Source: Rugamonas violacea (GTDB taxonomy: Bacteria > Pseudomonadota > Gammaproteobacteria > Burkholderiales > Burkholderiaceae_D). From it: a DNA stretch of 64,000 nt. Each line of letters begins with the position of its first letter. The stretch's first letter is position 1. Made by a program: the position numbers and the translations under genes. The DNA lies in NCBI RefSeq assembly GCF_016461825.1, contig NZ_JAEMNU010000123.1, positions 114,310-178,309 on the forward strand, read 5' to 3'. Shown one piece after another: positions 35,049 through 44,211 of the stretch. A model generated the notes under the pieces. The model had not been told where the DNA came from, did not search any database, and saw nothing but the letters and a program-made list of their open reading frames with translations.

Positions 35049-38000
35049 TTAGATGGAGGGTTTCGGGCGCCAGCGCGTCAGCAGGTCTTGCGCCAGCACC
35101 GGACGGCTATAGAAGTAGCCCTGCGCCAGGTAGCAGCCGTGGCGCAGCAGGAAGGCGGCCTGCTCCTCGGTCTCGACCCCCTCGGCGATCACCGACAGGT
35201 TCATGCTCTTGCCGAGCTGGATGATGGCGATGGCGATGGCCTCGTCGTTGGGGTCGGTCGAGATGTCCTTGATGAAGGAGCGGTCGATCTTCAGCGTCTG
35301 CACCGGCAGCTGCTTCAGGTAGGCCAGCGAGGAGTAGCCGGTGCCGAAGTCGTCGATCGCCAGGCCGACACCGATCGAGTGCAGGTCGTTGATGAAGACC
35401 AGCGCGTCGCCGGTGTTCATGATGACCGACTCGGTCACCTCCAGCTGCAACCGCTCCGGCTCCAGCCCGGTCTCGCGCAGGATCGCCGAGACCATGTTGA
35501 CGATGCTGCCGCGCTCGAACTGCTTGGCCGACAGGTTGACGGCGATCTTCGGCACGTACAGGCCGTCGGCCTGCCAGCGCACCATCTGGCGGCAGGCCTC
35601 GAACAGCACCCACTTGCCGAGCTGGTTGATGAAGCCGGTGTCCTCGGCCAGCGGGATGAAGCGCACCGGCGGCACCGGCCCCAGTTCCGGGTGGTTCCAG
35701 CGCACCAGCGCCTCGACGCCGATCAAGCGGCCGGTGTCGATCTCCACCTGCGGCTGGTAGTTGAGGAACACCTCGTCCTTCTCGATCGAGCGGCGCAGGA
35801 AGGTCTCCAGGCGCAGCCGCTCGACGCCCTCGCCCGTCATCGACGGCGCGTAGAAGCTGTAGCCGTTGCGGCCGCGCGCCTTGGCCTGGTACATCGCCAC
35901 GTCGGCGTTGCGGATCAACATATTCAAGTCGACGGCGTCGTCCGGGAACAGGCTGATGCCCACGCTGCAGGTGACGAACAGCTCGTGGCCGGCCACCATG
36001 AAGGGCTGCTCGAACATCGCCACCAGCTTCTCGGCCACCAGGCTGGCCTTGTACTGCCCCCCCACGTCCTCCAGCAACACGATGAACTCGTCGCCGCCCA
36101 GCCGGGCCAGGGTGTCGCCCTCGCGCAGCTTGCCCGACAGCGCCTTGGCGACCTGCTGCAGCAGCTCGTCGCCGATGTGGTGGCCCAGCGTGTCGTTGAC
36201 GTTCTTGAAGCGGTCCAGGTCGATGAACAGCAGCGCCAGCTGCTCGTCGTCGCGCACGGCGCGCTGCAGCGCGTGCTGCAGGCGGTCGTGGAACAGCAGG
36301 CGGTTGGGCAGCGCCGTCAGCGGGTCGTGGTGGGCCAGGTGGTCGAGCTTCTCCTGCGACTCCTTGGCCTTGGTGATGTCGCTGAACACGCCGACGTAGT
36401 GGGTGGCGATGCCGCGATGGTCGCGCACCGCCGAAACGGTCAGCCACTCCAGGTACAGCTCGCCGTTCTTGCGCTGGTTCCAGATCTCGCCGCGCCAGAA
36501 ACCGCTGGTCATCTGCTCGTTCCACATCTGCTCGTAGAAGGCCTCGTCGTGGCGGCCCGAGCGGGTCAGCGTGCGGTCCTTGCCGATCGCCTCCTGCTCG
36601 GCGTAGCCGGTGATCTGGCTGAACGCCGGGTTGACCGCGACGATGGTGCCGGCCGCGTCGAGCACCACCACGCCGTCGGCGATGTGCTCGATGACGGTGG
36701 CCGACAGCAGCAGCTTCTCCTCGGCCTCCTTGCGCGCCGTGACGTCGGCGTAGACCCAGATGCTGCCCTCGTCGGCGCGGCTCTGGTCGATGGCGCAGCC
36801 GCTCACCAGGCACCAGAACAGCGTGCCGTCCTGGCGCCGGTAGTGGCGCTCTTCGCTGAAGTACTCGCCCGAGGCCAGCGTCGGGTACTGCCGCGCGCCG
36901 GCCGCCTCGTAGTCGAAGGTGTTGGGGAAGACGATCGCCGTCGAGGCGCCGACCATGCTGCCCGGCGGGTAGCCGAACAGCTCCTCGCAGCGCCGGTTGA
37001 CCGAAACGATGTGGCGCTTGCGCACGAACATCACGCCGAACATCACGTTGTCGAGAATGGCGCTCTGCTCGGCCAGCAGGGCGGCGATGCGCATCTCGTT
37101 GTGTTTGCGCTCGCTGATGTCGGCGATGATGCCGTCGATCCAAGGCGCCGGCCCGCCCGCCTCGTGCGGCTGCGGCTGGCCGTTCTCCGACACCCAGCGT
37201 TCGGTGCCGCTGGCGTCGACGATGCGGTATTCGATGGCGTAGGGCTGGCCGTCGCGCACCGCCTGGCTGACGCAGTGGCGCTGGCGCTTGCGGTCCTCCG
37301 GGCAGATCAGCTTGGCCCAGGAGTGCGAGGTGCCGCGCATGAACTGGGCCGCCGAAAAGCCGGCGATGTGCTCGATGGCGTCGCTGATGAAATCGATCGG
37401 GCCGTCCGGGCGGAAGCGGAACACCGCGCCCGGCACTTGGGTGACGATGGTGCGGAAGCGCTCCTCGCGCTGGCCGATGTCCTCGAACAGGTGCTTGATG
37501 GCGACGCGCATCTGCTCGAGCTGGCCGGCCAGGCGGCCCAGCTCGTCGCTGCCGGCCAGGTCGAGGCGGGTCTCGAAGTCGCCGTGCGACAGGCGGTCGG
37601 AGAAGCGCATCAGCTTGCGCAACGGCTTGAGCAGGCGGGTGTTCAGGAACAGCACGATCAGCAGCAGCGACACGGTCAGCTGGGCCGCCAGCACGAAGAC
37701 GTAGGACAGCTGCTTCTCGCGCAGCTCCTGTTGGCTGCGGGCGTCGTCCATCTCGACCATGATGCGGCCGATGCGTTCGCCGCGCACCAGGATCTCGCGC
37801 TCGGCGCGGTAGACGTTGCCGATCGGCCGCTGCGGCGAGTGCACGTGCATGAACTGGGTGTCGGCCTGGCCGACCACCTGCACCTGCACCACCGAGCGGT
37901 CGCGCATCACCGACTCGACCAGCGAATGGGCCGACTCGGCGTTCATGTTCCACAGCGACTCCTGCATGCCCAGCGCCAGGATGTCGGCGTTGCGCTGCAA

Positions 38001-38183
38001 GGACTCGTTGAGCGCCGTCTTGGCCGACTGCTGCTCGTGCACGCCGATCAGTAAATAGCTGCCGATGATGGCGGGGATCACCAGGCCGCCGAACACCACC
38101 AGCAGCAGGGCGCCGTAGATCGATAGGCCGTACAGCGCGCCCAGCCTGGAGCGTAGACGTTGGTAGATGGACGCGCCGGTCAT
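35049..38183 (-). CDS. membrane PAS-GGDEF-EAL c-di-GMP protein
   Basis: A 1044-residue sensor. Two membrane segments (about residues 20-46 and 160-182) flank a periplasmic region. HAMP follows (LLKPLRKLMRFSDRLSHGDF), then three PAS/PAC units (about 250-620), a GGDEF domain with intact LARLGGDEFIVLLED, and an EAL domain with IGVEALVRWNHPELG and IDDFGTGYSSLAYLKQLP. Both the cyclase and phosphodiesterase active-site motifs look intact, so net activity cannot be read from the sequence. It ends 22 bases before the molybdenum-hydroxylase gene and could be cotranscribed with it. The start is chosen at MTGASIYQRL; an upstream frame extension lacks domain features. Confidence 0.92.
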   Translation of the reverse strand: MTGASIYQRLRSRLGALYGLSIYGALLLVVFGGLVIPAIIGSYLLIGVHEQQSAKTALNESLQRNADILALGMQESLWNMNAESAHSLVESVMRDRSVVQVQVVGQADTQFMHVHSPQRPIGNVYRAEREILVRGERIGRIMVEMDDARSQQELREKQLSYVFVLAAQLTVSLLLIVLFLNTRLLKPLRKLMRFSDRLSHGDFETRLDLAGSDELGRLAGQLEQMRVAIKHLFEDIGQREERFRTIVTQVPGAVFRFRPDGPIDFISDAIEHIAGFSAAQFMRGTSHSWAKLICPEDRKRQRHCVSQAVRDGQPYAIEYRIVDASGTERWVSENGQPQPHEAGGPAPWIDGIIADISERKHNEMRIAALLAEQSAILDNVMFGVMFVRKRHIVSVNRRCEELFGYPPGSMVGASTAIVFPNTFDYEAAGARQYPTLASGEYFSEERHYRRQDGTLFWCLVSGCAIDQSRADEGSIWVYADVTARKEAEEKLLLSATVIEHIADGVVVLDAAGTIVAVNPAFSQITGYAEQEAIGKDRTLTRSGRHDEAFYEQMWNEQMTSGFWRGEIWNQRKNGELYLEWLTVSAVRDHRGIATHYVGVFSDITKAKESQEKLDHLAHHDPLTALPNRLLFHDRLQHALQRAVRDDEQLALLFIDLDRFKNVNDTLGHHIGDELLQQVAKALSGKLREGDTLARLGGDEFIVLLEDVGGQYKASLVAEKLVAMFEQPFMVAGHELFVTCSVGISLFPDDAVDLNMLIRNADVAMYQAKARGRNGYSFYAPSMTGEGVERLRLETFLRRSIEKDEVFLNYQPQVEIDTGRLIGVEALVRWNHPELGPVPPVRFIPLAEDTGFINQLGKWVLFEACRQMVRWQADGLYVPKIAVNLSAKQFERGSIVNMVSAILRETGLEPERLQLEVTESVIMNTGDALVFINDLHSIGVGLAIDDFGTGYSSLAYLKQLPVQTLKIDRSFIKDISTDPNDEAIAIAIIQLGKSMNLSVIAEGVETEEQAAFLLRHGCYLAQGYFYSRPVLAQDLLTRWRPKPSI

Positions 38184-38430
38184 GCGCCCAGCAGCACTGC
38201 GGCAGCCTGTTTGTAAGTTTGCATCATCGAGCTTCGTTAAGTGATTACACTGGCACGGCCGGCGCGCCGGCGGCGCGGCACGGCTGGCTGGCCTGGCAAA
38301 CTTTTCCCTGGGTGGAATTATGCACGGAAAAAGGGGCAAAAGTCACCAACTAGCGGCCCGCGCCGCCACGCGCCAAGCAAAAAGCGCGCAAGCTTGCTAT
38401 CATCGCCTCTCTTTACACGAGGAACCCGCC

Positions 38431-38937
38431 ATGACCCTATCCATTTACTCCGCCTCCATCCCGGTCTTCAAACAAATCCTGAACAGTCTGCTGGTCATCC
38501 TCGACAAGGCCGAAGCCCACGCCACCGAGAAGAAGATCGAGCCGAACGCGCTGCTGCAGTTCCGCCTGTTCCCCGACATGCTGCCCTTCACCCGCCAGAT
38601 CCAGATCGCCTGCGACTTCGCCAAGGGCTGCGCCGCCCGCCTGGCCGGCGCCGAAGTGCCGGCCTACGACGACAGCGAACAGAGCTTCGCCGAACTGAAG
38701 GCGCGCATCGTCAAGACGCTGGCCTTCATCGAAGCGCTGCCGCAGGCGCAGATCGAGGGCAGCGAAACGCGCGCCATCACCACCGGCAGCGGCGAGAAGA
38801 CCAAGCACTTCACCGGCCAGACCTATCTGTTCCACTACGCCCTGCCGCACTTCTTCTTCCACGCCACCACCGCCTACGACATCCTGCGCCACAACGGCCT
38901 GGACATCGGCAAGAAAAACTTCATCGGCACGTATTGA
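38431..38937 (+). CDS. DUF1993 family protein
   Basis: A 168-residue protein starting MTLSIYSASIPVFKQILNSL, with RLFPDMLPFTRQIQIACDFA and a C-terminal HYALPHFFFHATTAYDILRH. These are conserved DUF1993 blocks with a DinB-like four-helix pattern and histidines that could bind metal. The function is unknown. GAGGAA seven bases before the ATG supports the start. Palindromic repeat copy 3 follows. Confidence 0.85.
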   Translation: MTLSIYSASIPVFKQILNSLLVILDKAEAHATEKKIEPNALLQFRLFPDMLPFTRQIQIACDFAKGCAARLAGAEVPAYDDSEQSFAELKARIVKTLAFIEALPQAQIEGSETRAITTGSGEKTKHFTGQTYLFHYALPHFFFHATTAYDILRHNGLDIGKKNFIGTY

Positions 38938-38972
38938 TCGACTATTGATCGACGCGCGCCGGCGGCGAGTTG

Positions 38973-39058
38973 TTTCACCCCCGGCGCGAAACCGGGGTCG
39001 GACCCGGCGCGTCAAGGCGGGGAGTCCGACCCCGGCTCCTTGCCTTTGGGTGGTTTGA
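38973..39058. repeat. dispersed palindromic element, copy 3 (enlarged loop)
   Basis: The arms GGGGTCGGACCC and GAGTCCGACCCC are separated by a loop enlarged to about 16 bases, followed by GCCTTTGGGTGGTTTGA. It lies between convergent DUF1993 and DUF1289 genes. Confidence 0.85.
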
Positions 39059-39086
39059 ACGCCGCCGGCGCCTCGACCGCCAAGCC

Positions 39087-39275
39087 TCAGCTATTGCGGC
39101 GCGGGTAGCCCTGCGCCAGGATGCGCTGCCACACCAGTTCCTTCGCCTCGGCCGTCATCGACACCCAGTGCGCCACCTCGATCACGCTGCGGCCGCAGCC
39201 CCGGCAGATCTCGTCGAAGGTGGTCGAGCAGACGGCCACGCAGGGCGTGTCCGGCCGTGGTGGTAATGCCGTCAT
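39087..39275 (-). CDS. DUF1289 family protein
   Basis: A 62-residue protein with four cysteines in the family pattern CVAVCSTTFDEICRGCGRSV, then IEVAHWVSM. DUF1289 proteins are small putative metal-binding proteins of unknown function. The ATG lies one base beyond the upstream DUF1415 stop codon, so the two are coupled. Confidence 0.85.
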   Translation of the reverse strand: MTALPPRPDTPCVAVCSTTFDEICRGCGRSVIEVAHWVSMTAEAKELVWQRILAQGYPRRNS

Positions 39276-39276
39276 C

Positions 39277-39834
39277 TCACTGCTCCGCCATCAACTTGTC
39301 CCAACCGTCGTGACCCAGCTTGCGCAGCGTCGCGATGTTCTTCTCGAAGATGTCGCCCGCCTCGGGGAAGGCCTCGACCGCGCGCTCGACGCTCTCCTCG
39401 CGCAGCAGGTGCAGCGTCGGGTAGGGCGAGCGGTTGGTGTAGTTCTCGATGTCGTTGACGTGCGTCTCGGCGAACTGGTACTGCGGATGGAAGCTGGCCA
39501 CCTGCAGCTCGCCGACCAGGTCCATGTCCTCCAGCGCGGCGTCGGCGACGTCGAGGAACTCGTTGTAGTCCTCGAAGTCGGCCAGCACGTGGGGGTGGAT
39601 CAGGAGTGTCGTGTCGACCGCCTCGGGCGAGGTGTCGGACAGGCGCTGCAGCTCGTCCATCAGGGTGCTGAGCAGCGCCTCCGGGGTGCTGGCATCGCTG
39701 ACGACATAGCGGATCTGCTTCTTGACGTGGACGGCCTTGGCGAAGGGGCACAGGTTCAGGCCGATGACGGCCTTCTCCAGCCAGCTGGCGGTCGCGGCGA
39801 TGATGGCGGCGTGGTCCGCAACGGGGGTACTCAT
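39277..39834 (-). CDS. DUF1415 family protein
   Basis: A 185-residue protein starting MSTPVADHAAIIAATASWLE. The conserved GLNLCPFAKAV and later FHPQYQFAETHVNDIENYTN then RSPYPTLHLLREESVERAV identify DUF1415. The invariant C-P-F and F-H-P-Q-Y-x-F blocks suggest an enzyme, but none is known. It is cotranscribed with the DUF1289 gene and divergent from mltD. Confidence 0.88.
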   Translation of the reverse strand: MSTPVADHAAIIAATASWLEKAVIGLNLCPFAKAVHVKKQIRYVVSDASTPEALLSTLMDELQRLSDTSPEAVDTTLLIHPHVLADFEDYNEFLDVADAALEDMDLVGELQVASFHPQYQFAETHVNDIENYTNRSPYPTLHLLREESVERAVEAFPEAGDIFEKNIATLRKLGHDGWDKLMAEQ

Positions 39835-40180
39835 ATTGATGTTCCTTGTAGATTTGAAGCGATGTTGCGCTCGACAGGCCAAATTGTACGCACTCTTTGC
39901 GCCATCTCATACTTTATGGCCGCGCCGCTTGCCGCACGGCGGCAGGCGGACCAAGCTGCGGACATGCCGGGGCGCCGCGCCGCGCGCCGGGCAATCGCAG
40001 CATGTTCAGCTATTCTGCCGGCAACTTCACTGTATTTTCTCGAAACTATTGCCAAAAAGAATTAATCCGCGGCCCGGTCATCGAACTGACATATTCCTTG
40101 ACTCAACTAGTCGACCTTCGTACACTCCACGTTTATTCATGGTCCGCTCGATGTGATTCAGTCGACAACAATGGAAAACT
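39835..40180. promoter_or_regulatory. divergent intergenic region DUF1415/mltD with mltD promoter
   Basis: No gene is supported in these 346 bases. At 40098-40126 on the plus strand TTGACT and TACACT are separated by exactly 17 bases, a near-consensus sigma-70 promoter aimed at mltD, with about 50 bases of leader. The GC-rich part (39915-39995) contains overlapping short inverted repeats without clear meaning. Confidence 0.7.
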
Positions 40181-41563
40181 ATGCAATCAAGCTCTAACAC
40201 TTCCGCCGCCCTGGCCGCCCTGCTGATCGCCCTGGCGCCCGTCGCCGGCCACGCCGCAGACGCCGTCACGAGCGGCGCGCTGCTGTCGCTCCCGGCGCGC
40301 AGCGGCAACCTCCTCAACACCGCCGATTCCGCCGCCGCCCGCGCCGAGCGCGCCGCCCGCCCCGCGCTGAGCGAAGAAGCGCCGCGCGAGACCGACGTCT
40401 GGGGCCGCATCCGCACCGGCTACGCCATCCCCGACCTGGACAACTCCCTGGTCGCCAAGCACGTCACCTGGTACAGCACCCGGCCCGACTACATCGCCCG
40501 CACCACCGCGCGCGCCTCGCGCTACCTGTTCCACGTCGTCAACGAGCTGGAAAAACGCGGCATGCCGACCGAACTGGCGCTGCTGCCCTTCATCGAATCG
40601 GCCTTCAACCCGCAAGCCCTGTCGAGCGCCAACGCGGCCGGCATGTGGCAGTTCGTGCCCGGCACGGGACGCGACTTCAACCTGAAACAGAACGTCTTCA
40701 AGGACGAGCGGCGCGGCATCGTCGCCTCGACCGACGCCGCGCTGACCTATCTGCAGCGCCTGTACGACATGTTCGGCGACTGGCAGCTGGCCCTGGCCGC
40801 CTACAACTGGGGCGAAGGCTCGGTGCAGCGCGCCATCAAGCGCAACCAGGCGCTGGGCAAGCCGACCGACTTCGAAAGCCTGGCCGAGCTGATGCCGGCC
40901 GAGACGCGCAACTACGTGCCCAAGCTGCAGGCGGTGAAGAACATCATCGCCAACCCGGGCCAGTTCGGCCTGTCGCTGCCGCTGATCGACAACCAGCCCT
41001 ACTTCACCGCCGTCGACAAGACCAGCGACATCGACCTGACCATCGCCGCCCAGCTGGCCGAGCTGTCGGTCGACGAATTCAAGGCGCTCAATCCGCAGTT
41101 CAACCGCCCCGTCATCACCGGCGGCGAAAAGACCAAGATCCTGCTGCCGCAGGAGAACGCCGAGAAATTCCACCTGAACCTGGCCCAGTGGGGCCGCGCC
41201 CTGTCGACCTGGACCACCCACAAGATCACCGGCGCGCGCGAACGCATCGAGACCCTGGCCTCGAAGTTCCACACCACGCCGGAGGTGATCCGCCAAGCCA
41301 ACAACATCCCGCAGAAGTCCATGCTGGTGGCCGGCTCGACCATCCTGGTGCCGAAGATCTCGTCATCGCTCAACGTCGACATCACGTCCGAAGTGGCCGA
41401 CAACGCCACCGTCAACTACGTGGCCGACCGTGGCGGCAAGCGCGCCAGCGGCTACAAGGCCGCCAAGGGCGGCAAGGCGGCCGACGAGGCCCCGGTCAAG
41501 CTGGTCAAGGCGCGCGTGCCGCGCCATACCGCCGGCCGCAAGGGCCACCGCAACGACGACTGA
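40181..41563 (+). CDS. mltD: membrane-bound lytic murein transglycosylase D
   Basis: A 460-residue cell-wall enzyme. A signal peptide (AALLIALAPVAGHA) is followed by the SLT catalytic domain with the acid Glu in LLPFIESAFNP and AAGMWQFVPGTGRDFNL. YNWGEGSVQRAI and the C-terminal LysM-type segment RIETLASKFHTTPEVIRQAN follow. No lipobox Cys is visible in the signal, unlike E. coli MltD. The tail is basic and Gly/Ala-rich. It cleaves peptidoglycan glycan strands. Fifty codons upstream of fabI there is no terminator, but the two need not be coupled. Confidence 0.92.
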   Translation: MQSSSNTSAALAALLIALAPVAGHAADAVTSGALLSLPARSGNLLNTADSAAARAERAARPALSEEAPRETDVWGRIRTGYAIPDLDNSLVAKHVTWYSTRPDYIARTTARASRYLFHVVNELEKRGMPTELALLPFIESAFNPQALSSANAAGMWQFVPGTGRDFNLKQNVFKDERRGIVASTDAALTYLQRLYDMFGDWQLALAAYNWGEGSVQRAIKRNQALGKPTDFESLAELMPAETRNYVPKLQAVKNIIANPGQFGLSLPLIDNQPYFTAVDKTSDIDLTIAAQLAELSVDEFKALNPQFNRPVITGGEKTKILLPQENAEKFHLNLAQWGRALSTWTTHKITGARERIETLASKFHTTPEVIRQANNIPQKSMLVAGSTILVPKISSSLNVDITSEVADNATVNYVADRGGKRASGYKAAKGGKAADEAPVKLVKARVPRHTAGRKGHRNDD

Positions 41564-41646
41564 TCCGGCCGCCCGGGGCAACACGCCGGGCGACCAGGTC
41601 GTGCCAGGGCGCGCCGCGCTTGGCGGCGGCAACCACCGGAGGCATC

Positions 41647-42438
41647 ATGGCTTTCCTACAAGGCAAAAAAATCCTCATCACCGGCCTGCTGTCGAACCGT
41701 TCGATCGCCTACGGCATCGCCACCGCCTGCCGCCGCGAGGGCGCCGAACTGGCCTTCACCTATGTCGGCGAGCGCTTCAAGGAACGCATCACCGAGTTCG
41801 CCAAGGAGTTCGGCAGCGAGCTGGTGTTCGACTGCGACGTCGCCAGCGACGAGCAGATCGCAGCCCTGTTCAGCGACCTGGCCGGCCACTGGGATCGGCT
41901 CGACGGCCTGGTGCACGCCATCGGCTTCGCCCCGCGCGAAGCGATCGCCGGCGAGTTCCTCGACGGCCTGACCCGCGAAAACTTCCGCATCGCCCACGAC
42001 ATCTCGGCCTACAGCTTCCCGGCCATGGCCAAGGCGGCGCTGCCGCTGCTCAAGGAAGGCTCGTCGCTGCTGACCCTGTCCTACCTGGGCGCGGTGCGCG
42101 CCATCCCCTACTACAACACCATGGGCCTGGCCAAGGCCTCGCTGGAAGCCTCGGTGCGCTACCTGGCCGAGAACCTGGGCAAGCTTGGCGTGCGCGCCAA
42201 CGGCATTTCGGCCGGCCCGATCAAGACCCTGGCCGCCTCCGGCATCAAGGACTTCGGCAAACTGCTCGGCTTCGCCGCCGCGCACGCGCCGCTGCGCCGC
42301 AACGTCACCATCGAGGAGGTCGGCAACACCGCCGCCTTCATGCTGTCCGACCTGGCCTCCGGCATCACCGGCGAGATCACCTACGTCGACGGCGGCTTCT
42401 CCCATGTCATGGGACTGAACGCGGAAGACTACTCCTGA
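41647..42438 (+). CDS. fabI: enoyl-[acyl-carrier-protein] reductase (NADH)
   Basis: A 263-residue FabI, the last step of each fatty acid elongation cycle and the target of triclosan-like inhibitors. It starts MAFLQGKKILITGLLSNRSI; the Y-x6-K catalytic pair is in YNTMGLAKASLEA, and ANGISAGPIKTLAASGIKDF is conserved. GGAGG six bases before the ATG supports the start. The length is normal. Confidence 0.97.
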   Translation: MAFLQGKKILITGLLSNRSIAYGIATACRREGAELAFTYVGERFKERITEFAKEFGSELVFDCDVASDEQIAALFSDLAGHWDRLDGLVHAIGFAPREAIAGEFLDGLTRENFRIAHDISAYSFPAMAKAALPLLKEGSSLLTLSYLGAVRAIPYYNTMGLAKASLEASVRYLAENLGKLGVRANGISAGPIKTLAASGIKDFGKLLGFAAAHAPLRRNVTIEEVGNTAAFMLSDLASGITGEITYVDGGFSHVMGLNAEDYS

Positions 42439-42488
42439 GTCCGGAGGCGGCGCCGGCTTGCTGGCATTCCTTTACCAATGGTCGAAAT

Positions 42489-42926
42489 ATGACAATTGAT
42501 CCAAAGAAGTCGGCGCCCGCGCAAATTGAACCGAGCCACTCTGGCGGAGGCGGCATTGCGCCCGGCGGGAAGCCGCCCTATGATGGGAGTATGGAAGCCA
42601 GGCTATCAAAACTCGAAGAGTTCGCCTCGGACGCCAGGGAGCGCCTGGCAAAGATAGAGGTGCGCCTGGATCAAACAGCCACCAAGGCGGACATTGCGGA
42701 GGTTCGAACCGACCTGCACGAGCAGACCTCGACAATGATCAAATGGATAGTCGGCACGGTCTCGGGCCTCGGCGTTGCAGGCATCACCATCATGACCTTC
42801 GTCCTCAACAATGCAGTGCCAAAGGCGGCGCCTGTCGCTCCATCGGCACCGCAGGCGCCCATCGTGATCTATGCCCAGCCGGCACCGGTCGCCACGCCGC
42901 CGGTGGCGCCACCAGCCAAGCCATAA
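42489..42926 (+). CDS. coiled-coil, single-pass membrane protein
   Basis: A 145-residue protein: a Gly/Pro-rich start, then a coiled coil (MEARLSKLEEFASDARERLA then KIEVRLDQTATKADIAEVRT), one membrane helix (IVGTVSGLGVAGITIMTFVL), and a Pro/Ala-rich tail. The architecture resembles phage XhlA-like and DUF1640-type proteins, which anchor to membranes. There are no neighbouring phage genes, so a holin-related role is not claimed. The plausible start is ATG 42489. Confidence 0.6.
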   Translation: MTIDPKKSAPAQIEPSHSGGGGIAPGGKPPYDGSMEARLSKLEEFASDARERLAKIEVRLDQTATKADIAEVRTDLHEQTSTMIKWIVGTVSGLGVAGITIMTFVLNNAVPKAAPVAPSAPQAPIVIYAQPAPVATPPVAPPAKP

Positions 42927-43034
42927 AGGACGACCGCCAGGCGGCTATTGCCCGTCGGCCTAGATGAACGCCGGTCCCCACGCCGTCACGAGCGGCTATG
43001 TCCTACGCGTCGGCTCGACGCGCCCTGCTCGCAA

Positions 43035-43587
43035 ATGAAGTCACAAGGGTAAGTTTCGTAAAACCGCCCTGCCCGGTATTGTCCTTAGCCTGTATTCCGC
43101 CACATACGTCCATGCCGCCACCGACAAGCTACCGGCGGACTGCACCGGGCCGGCCGCGCCGGGCATCGAGATCAACCAGCCCACCACCGTGACGAGCACG
43201 TCCAACACGAGCAACGCAACGGGCTTATCGATCAACGCCACCGGCGGCGACAGCATCACCCACCATACGGACAATCGCAAGGGTGGCGACCGCAACTACC
43301 ACTCGAGCGCCACCAATATCGATCAACGGGGCGCGCGCGCCTCCGACAAGAACATTCCGACCGAAATCAGGGAGGAGCAGCTATCAGTGCAATGCGGCTC
43401 GAATGTGATTACCCAGTCAGCCCAATCGGGCGATAGCGTCGACAAGAAAAAAGACGCCGACGTCACCGAAAAAATAAAAGACATACCAGGGCTGAATTGG
43501 AGGCCCGGTTCAACGTCGGCCCGCCGGTTTGATGCCGTCGAAGGCAACGCATTGCGCCGCCCCGCCATTGCCACTACACTTGCCGGC
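43035..43587 (+). pseudogene. frameshifted secreted protein running into the sigma factor frame
   Basis: ATG at 43035 reads MKSQG and meets TAA at 43050-43052. Skipping T43050 gives MKSQGKFRKTALPGIVLSLY followed by SATYVHA, a good signal peptide. A Thr/Asn/Ser-rich stretch follows (TTVTSTSNTSNATGLSINAT), then DKKKDADVTEKIKDIPGLNW. The frame has no stop before the ECF sigma gene and continues into it, so the original end is also lost. It is a decayed or mis-sequenced exported protein with no recognised family, and no Shine-Dalgarno sequence is visible. Confidence 0.5.
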
Positions 43588-44211
43588 ATGTTGACCGAGC
43601 CGACCGACGAGACCCTGATGCTGCGCTACCGCGACGGCGACCTGGCCGCCTTCCAGGAGCTGTACCGACGCCACTGCGGCGGCCTGTATCGCTTCCTGGC
43701 GTGGCGCTCGCCGCGCCGCGACTGGGTCGACGAGATCGCCCAGGACAGCTGGATCAGCCTGCATCAGGCGCGCGCCCGCTACCAGCCGCAGGCCAGCTTC
43801 CGCACCTATCTGTACCAAATCGCCCGCAACCGCCTGATCGACCTGCAGCGCCAGCCGCAGGCCCTGCTGGCCAGCGAGCTGGGTGCCGGCCACGATGGCG
43901 CGCCGCTGTTCGACCAGCTTGCCGATCACGCCCACGCCGCAGCCTGCCACGCCGACGCGCGCCACAGCAGCCAGGAGCGGGCCGTCGAGGCGCGCCAACG
44001 CGAGGCCGGCCTGCACGCCGCCATCGACACCCTGCCGGTCGAGCAGAAGGAGGCGCTGGTGCTGCAGCAGTTCAGCGGCATGAGCCTGGAGGAGATCGCC
44101 GCGCTGGTCGACGCACCACTGGAGACGGTGAAGAGCCGGCTGCGCTACGCCATGCGAAAATTACGTGAACAATTGTCGACCGAACTGGCCGCACAAGGGG
44201 AGCAGGCATGA
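43588..44211 (+). CDS. ECF RNA polymerase sigma factor
   Basis: A 207-residue sigma-70-family factor. Region 2 is LRYRDGDLAAFQELYRRHCG to ASFRTYLYQIARNRLIDLQR, and region 4 is LPVEQKEALVLQQFSGMSLE then EIAALVDAPLETVKSRLRYA. A start at 43189 would fuse about 130 residues of unrelated low-complexity sequence and is rejected. It overlaps the downstream anti-sigma-like gene (ATGA). Confidence 0.9.
   Translation: MLTEPTDETLMLRYRDGDLAAFQELYRRHCGGLYRFLAWRSPRRDWVDEIAQDSWISLHQARARYQPQASFRTYLYQIARNRLIDLQRQPQALLASELGAGHDGAPLFDQLADHAHAAACHADARHSSQERAVEARQREAGLHAAIDTLPVEQKEALVLQQFSGMSLEEIAALVDAPLETVKSRLRYAMRKLREQLSTELAAQGEQA

Noticed and set aside
34713..38054. A 1113-codon plus-strand open frame opposite the PAS-GGDEF-EAL and molybdenum-hydroxylase genes
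   Set aside because: It is the antisense shadow of two genes with clear domains; the translation is Val/Arg/His-rich without motifs, as expected in high-GC DNA.
42964..43038. A 24-codon frame MNAGPHAVTSGYVLRVGSTR
   Set aside because: Very short, no Shine-Dalgarno sequence, no domain; probably chance next to the frameshifted gene.
43189..43587. Upstream start for the ECF sigma factor (340-residue version)
   Set aside because: The added residues are Thr/Asn-rich and unlike any sigma N-terminus; they fit a decayed exported protein better.
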